Assembly (NCBI GenBank): GCA_964035015.1
Contig: OZ036002.1
Coordinates: forward strand, 13,882,199 to 13,946,198
DNA length: 64,000 nucleotides
Source of the DNA: Corallium rubrum
Lineage: Eukaryota; Cnidaria; Anthozoa; Scleralcyonacea; Coralliidae
Reading direction: 5' to 3'
Shown piece after piece: positions 1 through 11,370 of the stretch. A model generated the notes under the pieces. The model ran no database searches. It saw only the letters and a list, made by a program, of their open reading frames with translations, and was not told the DNA's origin. The stretch's first letter is position 1, and each line of letters starts with the position of its first letter. The position numbers were made by a program, and so were the translations under genes.

Positions 1-93
1 TCTGAGCTGGAGCTAATCAGAAATCTATTGAATTCGAACAAAAGAAACTCGCTTCGCGCGAAAAAAATCGCCTAGTGGAAAACCGGCTTAAGC
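1..93. mobile_element. Right half of a palindromic MITE cut by the window edge
   Basis: The first 93 bases match the right half of the palindromic element at 25713-25867: the GCTTCGCGCGAA block followed by the end GCCTAGTGGAAAACCGGCTT. The left half must lie outside the window. It carries no coding capacity. Confidence 0.75.
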
Positions 94-185
94 CGAGAAA
101 ATCAAAGCTAAAGTTTATGTAAATCAGGAGAAATCTTTATCACATATAAAGATACGATACGGTCATGATTTTCGTTTGTGTTTTC

Positions 186-940
186 CTCATGAATTATTAA
201 TGAGTTTTTGAATACTCAATAAAATTAACTTACTCGGTATTTTGATGATGTAAAAGGCCTTAAAAAGTCAATTTAAAACTCAGTTTTGTTTTGAAATTCT
301 TCCCCGCTCTTTTTTGCCGTGCTCCATCGAGTTTTAGTATACACCCAACCATCGTCTATTACAAATCCTGCATTCTGATTGGCTACTCAACCGTTGTCTA
401 TTCGTGATGGACAACGTTTGAGAAAAATGAAAACAAACCCGAAAAAATATGGCAGTAAACTCTCGTTTTGCAGGCGTTTCGGAGGAATTTTTGGAGAGTT
501 TGATAGACAATTCTATCCCTGAGAAAACTAAAAAGGCCACAAAATATGGCATGAAGATTTTTAATGGTAAGGAACGAAATACAAACCGTATTTTATTAAT
601 AAATCTGCTTTTACTTGCCGCTCACGAGTGGTTAAATAACACAACATTTTCATCAGTTTGCACTAGAAAAACTGTATTTTTTAGAGTAGGTACAGGGTGT
701 ATACTAAAACAATTAGACAACTCGTCCTCGTTGTCTATTAGCGAATAGTCAACTCAGGCTTCGCCTTCGTTGACTATTCGCTCACAGATAACTCGGACTC
801 GTTGTCTAATTGTTAAATGGAGCACGTACGACAGCCAATCAAAAACGTTGCTATATCAAAGCTATGTTATAACAATGTTTTCTTCATAGCAGCGCATTAA
901 TTTTGGCTACCATGCAGTGCATGTACTTGCATGTGTATAG
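186..940. repeat. Inverted-repeat element family A, copy 1
   Basis: The stretch from about 186 to 335 (ending at GTGCTCCATCGAG) reappears in reverse orientation at about 10940-11065, and 815-875 (TGGAGCACG onward) reappears in reverse at 10880-10935. Around 735-800 is a small palindrome built on a TTGACTATTCG arm with a GGCTTCGCC centre. I infer a non-autonomous DNA element; the short ORFs here resemble nothing I know. Confidence 0.55.
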
Positions 941-983
941 GAATGGTGAGCTAGCCCAGTTAGCGGCATGGCTCGTTTCCCTT

Positions 984-1584
984 ATAGGGGGCGATTACAT
1001 GGACCGGGCTAGCTCGGTTAACTGGGCTAGCCCGCTTTATATATAAAACGCATGTTTGTTTTTACATTTCGATTACATGGCAAGCGAGCTAGCCCGGTTT
1101 GCCGGGATCCCGGATCTCGCAACCGGGCTAGCCTGGTTAACCGGGATGAAGATGTCCATGTAATCGTTTTCATCCTGGCAAACCGGGCTGGAAAACTGTT
1201 CAACTCGCTTCGATACGCGTTCGTTTGCTTGACTGTGTGAATAAATAGTGCTGAAAGGAACTGAAATAGAACATCAACATTGTTTGTGTGTCTCGTGATC
1301 AAAGCGAAGATTTAATAAATTAATTAGTCTTCGTGAAGACGCTTTCCTGGGTTAGCTATAAGACTTTAACAATCCTTTTATTAACGATGGGCTTACAAAA
1401 TATATAATAGACTAATTAGTGTAAAACTGAGGTAAAGCTAACGTACGTTTGCCCTTATTTACTTGATAATTGCGAATTTCGGCCTGAAATCATCCCGGCT
1501 TACTGGGCTAGCCCGCTCCATGTAATCGTTTCGTAAACTCATCTGGTTAACCTGGCCAGTCCGGTCCATATAATCGCCCCCTTA
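984..1584. mobile_element. MITE with GGGGGCGATTACATGG inverted ends
   Basis: The left end TAGGGGGCGATTACATGGAC is mirrored at the right end by a GTCCATATAATCGCCCCC sequence next to TTA. Inside are several copies of a CCGGGCTAGC motif in both orientations, so the element is built from sub-repeats. The putative target duplication is TA or TTA. It lies just upstream of the first visible RALGAPA exon. Confidence 0.7.
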
Positions 1585-1687
1585 AACATGCCCTAATAAT
1601 CCGCTTGCGGAGGTATGCAAGCTCTTTGTGGCTTCTAGGTGTCTATGATACGAATGTATAATAAGATTGAACATTTTGACTTTCTAG

Positions 1688-1759
1688 ACCAAAAATAGAT
1701 CTATTGAAAAAAAGTGATAGACTTGTACGAGAACTGAAGCATCTTGACAACAGAAAGAG
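1688..1759 (+). CDS. RALGAPA: RALGAPA exon before the GAP core
   Basis: The 72-base exon is bordered by TTTCTAG and GTAAAA. It encodes [20 protein letters not shown], which corresponds to the LLEKNEKLLRELRNLD stretch just before the GAP core in vertebrate RALGAPA. It ends two bases into a codon, which the C at the start of the next exon completes as Ser. Confidence 0.85.
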
Positions 1760-4700
1760 GTAAAAATAATTAAAATGTTCTTATGTTCGTTTCATATTTA
1801 CTTAATTTACTATTTACCTTAACCTTTTCCCATCACAGGGGGTCTATTATGGAGTGCCTGCATTTCCAAATTCCTTTTAATTCGTATAAGTAATAGCATG
1901 GTTTCGAGTGCAATTGAAAAAAAACATGCACGACTGAGTTTTTCAAGGACTGTCAAAATGGCACGAGTCCGAAAGAAGAGTGCTATTTGAGGTCTTTGAA
2001 AAACTCACGATTGCGTGTTTTTCCGAGTTACACGAGAAACCATGCTATTACTTATTAATAATATACATGAAAAAAATCTTCAAGTAACTGTACTTACATT
2101 TTTCTAACATTTTTCTTTTGGCAATGTCCGCGCTCCTCATTTATTTGGTTGTTTAAAAACGCTTTGCTTCTTCTACCACTACTCGAAAAAGTTTACTTAA
2201 AGCACTAAGAATCTTCTAGTTTTCTTAATTGCAGGCACTTACATGACAATATAATAAAGAATAATTAGCGTCAAATTTGAACGAAATGTTTTCCTTTATT
2301 CCAAATGTTGGCCGCCATCTTTGTTTATCTTGTGCAGGCAGAGCCTGGGTACGAGATTGGAAAATGCTATCCGTCCAAATCTGCTGTAGAGCGTCATTGG
2401 CTCTTTTCAATTTTTAATGTTTTTGGTTGGTTCATTGGCTTCAGAAATTTGCATTGTATTTCCTTTTTTCTGCACTGTATTTCCCTTAAAACTCCACTGC
2501 TCTTAGCCAATTAAAATTGAGAAATTTTTTCATCTATATTATTATGCCGGGAACAACATCCCGATAGTCTAGCAAACGGAACTTTTACAAGTTCTCTAAA
2601 AATCGGCCTATATTTATAAGTAATAACATGAAAAGACGTCATGTTGTCGAAGCTATGGCTGCCTTTTAAAGGTCTTACAAAATACATAAAGCATACAATA
2701 TACGATGTCCTGATCCACGGTTTCTTTTAAATGCAGTAAATTAACAGACGGACGGACGGACGGACGGACGGACGGACGGACGAACGACTCGTAACGAGAC
2801 TAAACACAAATTTATCACAATATCATAATCAAGCACATTTGAACCAGTGTAAAAATTGTATTTACTAGCCGAATGCTTTGCCTATCGGACATGTCGTCAA
2901 AAAGCCGCCAAAATGATCCCTGTTGTCAAAAACGTCGCTTGCTGTATTCTCGTTCCCATTCCGCGGGCTATAACGTACGAATCTGCGGCCTAGCGTAGGG
3001 ATTCCACAAAAAATTATAACACCCAGAATATAAAGGCTGTTTGCCATTACGAGCGCTTTGCCCGCGCAGCCGGAGTGGGCATTGTTCAGTTCGTTTTGGA
3101 AGTTGAAAACTTACAACTTTCAAAGCCGCTCCGCCCGTGCATGCGGGAAAAGCTCGCGTAATGGAAAACAGCCTTAAAGCTACTTAACGTAACCCGCTCA
3201 GCGACTACTCGTCCAGGCACCGCAATTTAACAGCCTTGATAATTTGATATATAGTGCTGTTTTATCTCTGTGTAAACCACAATTTTGGGTTCTTTTGGGA
3301 CGAACAGACCAAACGACTGAAGGTTCTGTGACCGATATTGGAGTATATGCGGATAAAAACACATGTACTTCAATATGGGCATTGTTAGCATTGAACGTAA
3401 TTGTTTGGACCTGACACTGTTCTTCAACAATATCTTATTTTAGCCGTGAAACACACAAGATTGCCGTCTTTTATGTTGCCCCAGGCCAAGAAGATAAAAC
3501 GTCGATGATGAGCAACAGTTCAGGCAGCAAGGAATATGAGGATTTTGTTGCTGGATTAGCTTGGGAGGTAAGCCTACTGAACGCAAACATTACGTTTTCT
3601 GCCTTGTTTCTCCTCAGGCTGAGTTAAACTAAGGGATAGCCGCATCTCAGGCGCTCTGGTCGTTCTTTGTGCACTGCACTTTACTGCACTGCACTGCACT
3701 GCACTGCACTGCACTGCACTGCACTGCACTGCACTGCACTGCACTGCACTGCACTGCGCTGCGCTGCGCTGCGCTGTACTTTACTGTACTGTACTGTACT
3801 GTACTGTACTGTACTGTACTGTACTGTACTGTACTGTACTGTACTGTACTGTACTGTACTGTACTGTACTGTACTGTACTGTACTGTACTGTACTGTACT
3901 GTACTGTACTGTACTGTACTGTACTGTACTGTCTTGTCCTGTCCATGTGCTGTGTTGTGCTACCATTGCATGGCATTGCGTTTCATTGTATTGCGTTGGG
4001 TTGCGTTGCATTGCATTGCGTTGCCTTGTATTGTATTGTATTGTATTGTATTGTATTGTATTGTATTGTATTGTATTGTATTGTATTGTATTGTATTGTA
4101 TTGTATTGTATTGTATTGTATTGCAACTTTCGCCACAACGTCTCTTTTTAAAGTAAAGCTCTAACTAAGGCATCTCACCTGAACTGAAGTATTTCTCTCT
4201 CTAGGTTGAGCTATCTACTCATAGTGGTTTTATGGGTGGCTTAGATAAGAACCAATCAACAGGCAATACAGCCGCGTATTATGCCAATTCTACTGTCGAG
4301 GTTATGTTTCATATCGCTACAAGAATGCCCGTGTCTTCTGACGAAGGTGGATTTATTAAGAAGGTATCTAATTTAATTCAACTTTTTTTATGAGTTGCGC
4401 GTTGGAAGTATTCTCTCCACAGTAGAAACTCCATGTAACGGACCCCTTCCAGGCATTACGCTTGTTCAATCCAGTAAACATGGTTGAATGAATGTGTGAA
4501 TGTATAATGTTTACAATAACATTTGAAATTTCTCCATTTGTGACTTTTGTGCTCCACTTTTGTTAGTTTGCCAACCCGCAACTTCGTAGTACACCCCAGG
4601 CTATAGTAGTTGCACAACCCCGTTTTCCTGCTTCAGTAGTTACGTGGTCCCATCATCCAACCTTGGTAGTGTTGCGCGACCCCGCCATCCAGTCTAGAAA

Positions 4701-7700
4701 TTGCGCGACACCATCCTCCAGCCTTAGTAGTTGCGCGACCTCATTCTCCAGTCTTAGAAGTTGCGCGACCCCACCCTGCAGTCTTAGTAGTTGCGGGACC
4801 CCATCCTCCAGCCTTAGTAGTTGCGCGACCCCACCCTCCAGTCTTAGTAGTTGCGCGACCCCACCCTCCAGCCTTAGCAGTTTGCGACCCCACCCTCCAG
4901 CCTTAGCAGTTTGCGACCCCACCCTCCAGCCTTAGTAATTGCGCGACCCCACCCTCCAGTCTTAGTAGTTGCACGACCCCACCCTCCAGTCTTAAATGTT
5001 GCGCGACCCCACCTTCCAGTCTTAGAAGTTGCGCGACCCCATCCTCCAGTCTTAGAAGTTACGCGACCCCATCCTCCAGTCTTAGTAGTTGCGCGACCCC
5101 ACCTTCCAGTCTTAGAAGTTGCGCGACCCCATCCTCCAGTCTTAGTAGTTGCGCGACCCCACCCTCCAGCCTTAGTAGTTGCGCGACTCCACCCTCCAGT
5201 CTTAGTAGTTGCGCGACCCCACCTTCCAGCCTTAGTAGTTGCGCGACCCCACCCTCCAACCTTAGTAGTTGTGCGACCCCATCCTCCAGCCTTAGTAGTT
5301 GCGCGACCCCACCCTCCAGTCTTAGTAGTTGCGCGACCCCACCCTCCAGCCTTAGTAGTTGCGCGACCCCATCCTCCAGCCTTAGTAGTTGCGCGACCCC
5401 ATCCTCCAGCCTTAGTAGTTGCGCGACTCCACCCTCCAGTCTTAGTAGTTGCGCGACCCCACCTTCCAGCCTTAGTAGTTGCGCGACCCCATCCTCCAGC
5501 CTTAGTAATTGCGCGACCCCATCCTCCAGTCTTAGTAGTTGCGCGACCCCACCCTCCAGTCTTAGAAGTTGCGCGACCCCACCTTCCAGTTTTAGAAGTT
5601 GCGCGACCCCATCGTCCAACATTGGTAGCTGCGCGACCCCATCGTCCAACCTTGGTAGTTGTGCGACCCCATCCTCCAACCTTGGCAGTTGTGCAACCCC
5701 ATCCTCCAACCTTGGTAATTGCGCGACCCCGTCGTCCAACCTTGGTAGTTGTGTAACACCGTCCTCCAACCTTAATAGTTGCGCGACCCCACCCTCCAGC
5801 CTTAGTAGTTGCGTGGCCCGTCCGTCACTTTTTGTAGTTGCGCGACGCCGTCTTCCAGCCCTAGTAGTTGCGCGACCACATCCCCCAGCCCTAGTAGTTG
5901 CGCGACCACATCCCCCAGCCTTAGTAGTTGCGCGACCACATCCCCCAGCCTTAGTAGTTGCGTGGCCACACCCTCCAGCCTTAGTAGTTGCGTGGCCCCA
6001 CCCTCCAGCCTTAGTAGTTGCACGGCGCCATCTTCCAGCCCTAGTAGTTGCGCGACCTCGATCGCTCTTTTCCCTTATAGTAGTTGCACTATTCCCGTGT
6101 TCCCTAGTATTTGCGCGCGCCCAGCACTCCACCCCCACTGCACTCCACCCCCACTAGTTGCGCTACCCCTGTTCTTTTGCATATATCATGTATTGCCCAT
6201 GTAGGTTCGCCATCTTGGAAATGATGAAATTTGGATAGTTTGGTCAGAACACTCCAGAGATTTCCGCCATGGTATCGTAAACGCTGAATTTGGAGACGTT
6301 GTCATCACCATATATCCGCTAAAAAATCATCTTTTCAGGATCCAGATTTTGAAGAAAGGAGATGTATGTTGGGTAGCACTTTAAAGTAGAATCATGATCA
6401 CTTACTGCGCGTTGTTTGCGAGACTCGCACAAAAGAATGCTTAAAGGGCAATATAACCCGAAAATTAAGTTTGTCTTATTGAAAAGAACATAATGAGTAT
6501 TATGAGTTACCGAGAGAAGGTTACATATCTTCGCTATTGTGAAACGAAATCACTTGGAATTCTACATGTTTGGTGTTGTATCCTTTGAGTTAAGCCCATG
6601 TTTTCATAATAGCAGAGATATGTAACCTTTTCTGATAACTCATTAATATGCACATGTGACGTAAAAAGTTGTGTCATTTGCATATCAAACAAGCTGGAAT
6701 ATCTCAAAAACGAAGCAAGGAAACCAAAAACTGCAAAAGATGTTATTCTATCATTTTAAATGTTGTTTTCAATAAGACAAACTTAATTTTGGAGTCATAT
6801 GCCCTTTAAAATGCAACTGATATCCTTGTGTGGATCGTTTTCACTGACGTCACGACCTTTTCCAACTTACTTTAGTGTGGTATTTTCTATGTTGCGTAGA
6901 GGGCAATACCGAGTCTCCCATTCGCTCGATAAGTCTTTAATAACATATACATAACATAATATCAGACATAGTTTATCGCTACTCTGGCTTTAAAGTTGTT
7001 GAACGTAACTTAAAAAGACGCTGCTCATGACCTAATAATATCTTAATACCTAGGATTTAATAGCCAGTTTAAATTTACGCATGAAGACCACTGATCTCAA
7101 TAAAACTGGATAGAACATGGGGTCGAATTTAGCTTGTTAGTTATATGATGACGTGACCACTACCTAAGATGGGCGCCACTAAAGTTCGTAAGCTTTCGTT
7201 GATTGAAAACAGACAAAAAGAGTTATTTTAAGAACATTTAAACTGATGTAATGACACAAGAAGTACTCAATAAGGTTTAAGACGCCAATTTCTTGCATTT
7301 GTTTCTATTACTGAGCTGTAAAACCTTTAAATTTCGTTGTTTTTCTTCAGTGCCGACAACGAAGAAATATAAAGTGAAAAACAGACTATAAAATCTACGA
7401 AAAATTCAATTCCAAGTCTTAAATTGTACCGTTTATAGTAATCAGTATCTCGTGTGGTGTACTTGCCATCTTTTGACTGTTTTTGTTGTTATTAACAACA
7501 ATTATTAACACTTTAAAACAGTGAAAACTAAACGAACCGGCATCTGTTGTTTGCTTTCCGGCTTTTCCGACTCCCCCGGCGCAGAGTGCTTAATATTCCT
7601 CCCCCCGGATAATCTAACCGTGCTGACGTCAAGATTGCTTATGCTAGTCAATTTTGGGATTGGGAACAAGTTCTAAGGCCCCAAATGCGTCATATGTTCC

Positions 7701-9009
7701 ACTACGTAAGATGGCGGCGACTGGCACGAAATGTTTGACTGCTGGCCATAGGGAATGCCCTATCCAGTTTATATACAGGTCACTGATGAAGACTCTCTAA
7801 TTTTAAGGATTAATAATAAGCGAATATACAAATATTAAAATATATGCGAACCTTACCACACTACACCACCATCATCACCACCACCACCGCTAACACCACC
7901 ACCACCACCAAAACCAGAACCACTACCACCGCCACTGCTACTATCACCACCACCACTACCACCACCACCACCACCACTACCACCACCACCACCACTACCG
8001 CCACTGCTACTACCACCACCACCACTACCACCACCACCACCACCACCACTACCACCACCAGAACCACTACCACCACCACTGCTACGACCACCACCACCAC
8101 CACTACCACCACCACCACCACCACCACCACCACCACCAGAACCACTACCACCGCCACTGCTACTACCACCACTACCACCACCACCACCACCAGAACCACT
8201 ACCACCACCACTGCTACTACCACCAGAACCACTACCACCACCACCACCACCACCACTACCGCCACTGCTACTACCACCACCACCACTACCACCACCACCA
8301 CTACCAGAACCACTACCACCGCCACTGCTACTACCACCACCACCACTACCACCAACACTACCACTACCACCACCACCACCACCACCACCACCACCACCAC
8401 CACCACCACCACCAGAACCACTACCACCGCCACTGCTACTACCACCACTACCACCAGAACCACTACCACCGCCACTGCTACTACCACCAGCACCACCACT
8501 ACCACCACCACCACTACCACCAACACCACTACCACTACCAACACCACCAGAACCACTACCACCAGAACCACTACCACCACCAGAACCACTACTACCAGAA
8601 CCACCACCACCACTGTCACCGCCTCAACACTGCAATAACCAAGATGAGCAACTTCTATAAATATAAACTTTACGTATAAAATGAAAATACGTAAAACGTC
8701 TATCTCTGACTTTTATTTTCATGCAGAACGATTTGCAATTGAAACTAAAGCAAACTCAATAAAACTATATTAATTGAACTCAGTTATCCCCAAATAACGT
8801 GATTTGTCAGTGTTGTTCGATCTTGTCAAATAACTGTTAATTATTTCTTTTTCATTCATTCTTTTTCTCGTTCACTTATAGATTCCTTATTTCGGACCAC
8901 TTTTTGATGGAGCTATCGTAGACCGTCGAGTTCTTCCACCATTGGTCCGCATGACAGCTGTCAACGCTAGTCGAGCAAAACGATCCCTTATTCCTGGCAT
9001 GCAAACATA
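1688..9009 (+). CDS. RALGAPA: Ral GTPase-activating protein alpha subunit, C-terminal GAP-domain exons (partial gene)
   Basis: Five exons are visible: 1688-1759, 3444-3567, 4205-4363, 6205-6363 and 8882-9009. All have AG/GT borders and compatible phases, giving about 178 codons. The translation is recognisable as the RapGAP/tuberin-type GAP domain of RALGAPA1/2: [17 protein letters not shown], then [55 protein letters not shown] and [12 protein letters not shown]. The family's catalytic Asn thumb is the N of HLGNDE. In animals the alpha subunit forms the catalytic RalGAP heterodimer with RALGAPB and turns off RalA/RalB. Upstream exons and the final C-terminal exon (after SLIPGMQT) were not found. 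Three of the introns carry very long tandem arrays. All visible exons are open, so I call it an intact but truncated-by-window gene rather than a pseudogene. Confidence 0.93.
1886..2055. mobile_element. Palindromic MITE (ATAAGTAATAGCATGG ends)
   Basis: ATAAGTAATAGCATGGTTTC at the left is mirrored by GAAACCATGCTATTACTTAT at the right. The arms continue inward through a TTTTTCAA/TTGAAAAA pair. It sits inside a RALGAPA intron. Confidence 0.7.
2748..2785 (+). repeat. (GGAC)n microsatellite
   Basis: About nine tandem GGAC/ACGG tetramers. The rest of 2060-3030 holds no feature I can name beyond AT-rich intron. Confidence 0.9.
3031..3176. mobile_element. Short MITE (AAAGGCTGTTTGCCATTACG ends)
   Basis: TAAAGGCTGTTTGCCATTACG at the left faces CGTAATGGAAAACAGCCTTA at the right, with GC-rich inner arms (AGCCGGAG and GCCGCTCC regions). 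The ends resemble in style the GGTTTTCCACTAGGCG family elsewhere in the window. It is intronic to RALGAPA. Confidence 0.7.
3444..3567 (+). CDS. RALGAPA: RALGAPA GAP-domain exon 1
   Basis: An acceptor TTATTTTAG precedes the exon and a donor GTAAGC follows it. It encodes [18 protein letters not shown] through [11 protein letters not shown], the start of the Rap/Ral GAP domain, nearly identical in pattern to human RALGAPA1. Confidence 0.93.
3671..4123 (+). repeat. Graded pentanucleotide array: GCACT to GTACT to TATTG
   Basis: A run of TGCAC/CACTG pentamers (about 3671-3757) passes through four TGCGC units into about 30 CTGTA pentamers (3776-3930). After a short degenerate bridge come about 20 TTGTA pentamers (4026-4122). 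All lie in the intron between the first two GAP-domain exons. Long ORFs across the array are artefacts of its five-base period. Confidence 0.95.
4205..4363 (+). CDS. RALGAPA: RALGAPA GAP-domain exon 2
   Basis: 53 codons in phase 0, acceptor CTCTCTAG and donor GTATCT. Encodes the [19 protein letters not shown] segment and [18 protein letters not shown], matching the family's CGFMGGLQKN and STVEVIFHVSTRMP blocks. Confidence 0.93.
4575..6115 (+). repeat. 30-bp minisatellite, about 50 copies
   Basis: The unit is 30 bases with a core CTTAGTAGTTGCGCGACCCC and a CATCCTCCAG or CACCCTCCAG end. Divergence rises toward both ends (CCAACCTTGG variants at 5610-5770), while the middle is nearly uniform. 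The array fills most of the intron between GAP exons 2 and 3 and stops about 90 bases before the acceptor. Period 30 keeps all frames open, which explains the long spurious ORFs on both strands. Confidence 0.96.
6205..6363 (+). CDS. RALGAPA: RALGAPA GAP-domain exon 3 with the Asn thumb
   Basis: 53 codons in phase 0, acceptor CCCATGTAG and donor GTATGT. Encodes [20 protein letters not shown] and [20 protein letters not shown]. The Asn in LGNDE is the residue the family uses as the catalytic thumb, so this copy keeps its key residue. Confidence 0.94.
6441..6810. mobile_element. MITE (TTAAAGGGCAATATAACCCG ends)
   Basis: The left end TTAAAGGGCAATATAACCCG and the adjoining AAAATTAAGTTTGTC are mirrored at the right by GACAAACTTAATTTT and GCCCTTTAA. 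A related fragment (AAACCAAAAACTGC) is at 23520-23635, so the family is multicopy. It lies in a RALGAPA intron. Confidence 0.8.
6811..7850. other. RALGAPA intron, no gene; TE-like fragments
   Basis: No exon is recognisable. A TGGATCGTTTTCACTGACGT start at about 6831 resembles the ends of the MITE at 29590-29761, so part of this stretch is probably another inverted-repeat element. The rest is AT-rich. Confidence 0.5.
7858..8634 (+). repeat. ACC/CCACCA trinucleotide array with embedded longer period
   Basis: Nearly 780 bases of ACC triplets are punctuated by a recurring AGAACCACTACCACCGCCAC followed by TGCTACT block, so a higher-order unit of tens of bases overlies the triplet. Encoded poly-Thr or poly-Val frames are not credible genes. 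It lies about 250 bases before the last visible RALGAPA exon. Confidence 0.95.
8882..9009 (+). CDS. RALGAPA: RALGAPA GAP-domain exon 4
   Basis: Acceptor TTCACTTATAG, donor GTATCC (weak), 42 codons plus two bases. Encodes [20 protein letters not shown] and [18 protein letters not shown], as in vertebrate [18 protein letters not shown] and ATAINASRALKSLIP. The phase requires a following exon starting with C or T to make Tyr. I could not find it downstream. Confidence 0.9.
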
Positions 9010-9109
9010 GTATCCTTTATTTTATCTTTTTTTTCAATTTTATTTTGACGTTTTGCGTGCATATAGAAATCTTGAGTCTTTATTTATACTATTCATACAG
9101 CGATATATA

Positions 9110-10200
9110 GACCCCGATCACACGAGTCCGTGGCGAGTTGAAAACGGCGCTAAAAAGTCACATAAAAGACCGTTGTTGCGCGTTCACACGCCACCGGATC
9201 GAAATTGTGTGAAAACGGTGCTCTAACCGGAGCGATTTGAAAACGGAACCCTTCAGCATATTATCTCACTTAGAATTCATGATTATCGTTAATTGTGAAA
9301 TGTCGTAGAATTAACGATAATCCTCAATTTTAAAAAATAATTCCCCACCCCCAAACCCCTAACTCTAAACCTGACCCTAAACCTAACCACAACCCCCCCC
9401 CCCCCGGCGACCCTAAACCTAACCGCGACCCCTCAGTGAACCTAAACCTAACCAACACCCTCCGGGGAAAAAGTCCCACCCCTCAGACCCCGACCACAAC
9501 AACCCTCAGACCCCGACCACAACACCTCAGACCCCGACCACAATCCCCTTTAGGTTTTTTAGTTATATGCAATTTAGTTTAACATCCCGCATGCGGGAAA
9601 AAGAAGTCCCCTAAGATTAAGGATAATCATGAATTCTAGACACGTTGACAATTAAGGATATTCATGAGTTCTAAGTGAGAGGACATGTTGGACCCTTGGT
9701 GGTGTGTGAACATAAGATCCGGCACTTTTTTCTCCGCTTTAGTACCCAGTTCCCCCAATTTTCAGCTCCTAACCAAACGGCTGGTGTATTTTTCAGCGAT
9801 GGAAAACTTTATTTGTCTTCTCGACTTCGGAAAGCTTCTGCTAAGAACTTGTGCTGCTGTTTGAACAATTATAACATTATTACAACAATGACTAGCCAGT
9901 GCAAATAGGAGAAGATGAAGTCAATGAGAGTTCCTAACAGAAAGACTAAAATTGTAAACCTAGAATGCACTATACACTTTGGTGGGATAACATTATTTGA
10001 ATTGCTCCTCATTTCCATTTATTTTTGACGAGGTATGGCTATTTAAACAGTTCACAGCATTGAAATACTGGATGTACACCGTACGGTTCCGGTGTCGTGT
10101 GAACGCCTTAAAGCGTCGTTAAATTATGACGGATTCGTGTGAACGTAACCACATTTTACCGTTTATCTTCTACACCGGACTCGCGTGAATGCAGTCAGAG
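9110..10200. mobile_element. Inverted-repeat element split by a second element
   Basis: The left piece (9110-9262, with CACACGAGTCCG and repeated GAAAACGG) and the right piece (about 10070-10200, with CGTGTGAACG and CGGACTCGCGTG) look like the two ends of one element. The 9263-9682 element is inserted between them. Boundaries are approximate. Confidence 0.5.
9263..9682. mobile_element. MITE (CTCACTTAGAATTCATGATT ends) with telomere-like interior
   Basis: Inverted ends: CTCACTTAGAATTCATGATT at the left and an ATTCATGAGTTCTAAGTGAG at the right. The interior contains CCCTAAACCTAACC-like runs and three CAGACCCCGACCACAA copies. A partial copy in the opposite orientation is at 38294-38440. Confidence 0.75.
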
Positions 10201-10419
10201 AGTCATGGTCCCTAACCCGGGTCTCGAGATTTTCGTGTCCGAGAGATTTTCTCGAGATTTTCTTGTCTCTTATTTTTCTAGTAATCGTTTTCACGTTGCC
10301 GCAAACGAAAGTGTTTAGCATGCAGTTAGCAACCTTCAAAGAATAAATAAATGAATATATAAACGAGCAAACAAACAAACAAAAACTGACAAAAAAACAA
10401 ACAAACAAACAATATATAA

Positions 10420-10834
10420 ATACACTCAGGGGGAAATTCTACCTCCATCCCTATTAAAAATCGCGTCTTTATTTTTTGCTATACACCAAGCCTCTAATTC
10501 CGTCTGCTCTCTTTGGCTAGTGTATTTGTCTCATCCCACGAAATTGAATGTCCGCTCTTTTTCACGTGTTCATCCAAGGCAGACTTTAAACGTACGGGCG
10601 CTTTGTGTTCCTTTTCGCGTGTTAACAGTGCTCTCCAGCGCATGGAATGCCAGGACGGACAAGTCTGCATGCCCTAGTTGAACATGTGGAAAAGAAGAGC
10701 TTTTTTTCGTGGGATGAGACAAATATACTAGCCAAAGAGAGCAGATGGAATCAGAGAAAATCAGAGACTTGGTGTATAGCCAAAAACAAGGACGCGATTT
10801 TTAATATGGAGGTAGAATTTTCCCTGAGGTGTAT
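10420..10834. mobile_element. Palindromic MITE with arms of about 110 bases
   Basis: The left arm (AATTCTACCTCCAT, TTTTTAAT context, GCGTC, TATACACCAAG) is mirrored by the right arm ending AATATGGAGGTAGAATTTTC. The arms also share CTCTCTTTGGCTAGT against ACTAGCCAAAGAGAG. The roughly 160-base centre is unique. Confidence 0.8.
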
Positions 10835-10879
10835 ATGGTCCGCTTTTACGAAAAACATGATTTTTAGGGTCAATTTAGT

Positions 10880-11370
10880 ATTATAACATAGCTTTGATAT
10901 AGGAACGTTTTTGATTGTCTGTTGTGCGTGCTCCATAACTCGATGGAGCACGGTAAAATAGCGCGGGGGAAAATTTCAAACAAAACTGAGTTTTAAATTG
11001 ACTTTTTATGGCATTTTATATTATCAAAATACCGAGTCATTTACTTTTATTGAGTAATAAAGAACAACGACCCAGAAGACATAAACTGGGTCTGGGTAAC
11101 CGAGTTTAAACTGTCCTTTTGGTTGGATTTTAGTGAACAAAAAAGACTTGGCTACGAAAGTAGAAAAACACAACAACCAAAACGATTCGCCGGCTTGTGA
11201 AAGGATTTAATGCTATGTTATAAAAGAAATGGCTCGTGATTTAGTGTGCTCCATCGAGTTATGGATGCACTTGGGAAATTTGGAGAGTTACGATTTTTTC
11301 GTGCTCTCCCAATTTCCCTCCATAACTCGATGGAGCACGCTAAACCATGAGTCATTTCTTAATTCTCATG
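10880..11370. repeat. Inverted-repeat element family A, copy 2
   Basis: Reverse-orientation copy of the element at 186-940: CTCCATAACTCGATGGAGCAC at 10931, then about 130 bases matching 186-330. A further CTCCATCGAGTTATGG / CCATAACTCGATGGAG pair surrounds 11250-11340, forming a smaller inverted repeat. Confidence 0.6.

Noticed and set aside
4575-6115. Possible CRISPR array (30-base repeats)
   Set aside because: Repeats are head-to-tail with no spacers, the genome is eukaryotic, and no cas genes are present.
4653-6204. Long Pro/Arg/His and Leu/Arg/Gly repeat ORFs, up to 359 codons
   Set aside because: The 30-bp period generates open frames on both strands. The region is a minisatellite within an intron of RALGAPA.
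7844-8638. Poly-Thr and poly-Val ORFs
   Set aside because: Trinucleotide ACC array; no Met-led gene structure and no splice context.
9355-9440. Telomere-like CCCTAAACCTAACC runs
   Set aside because: Short, degenerate and enclosed within a MITE with inverted ends that has a second copy at 38294. Not a chromosome end or fusion scar on this evidence.
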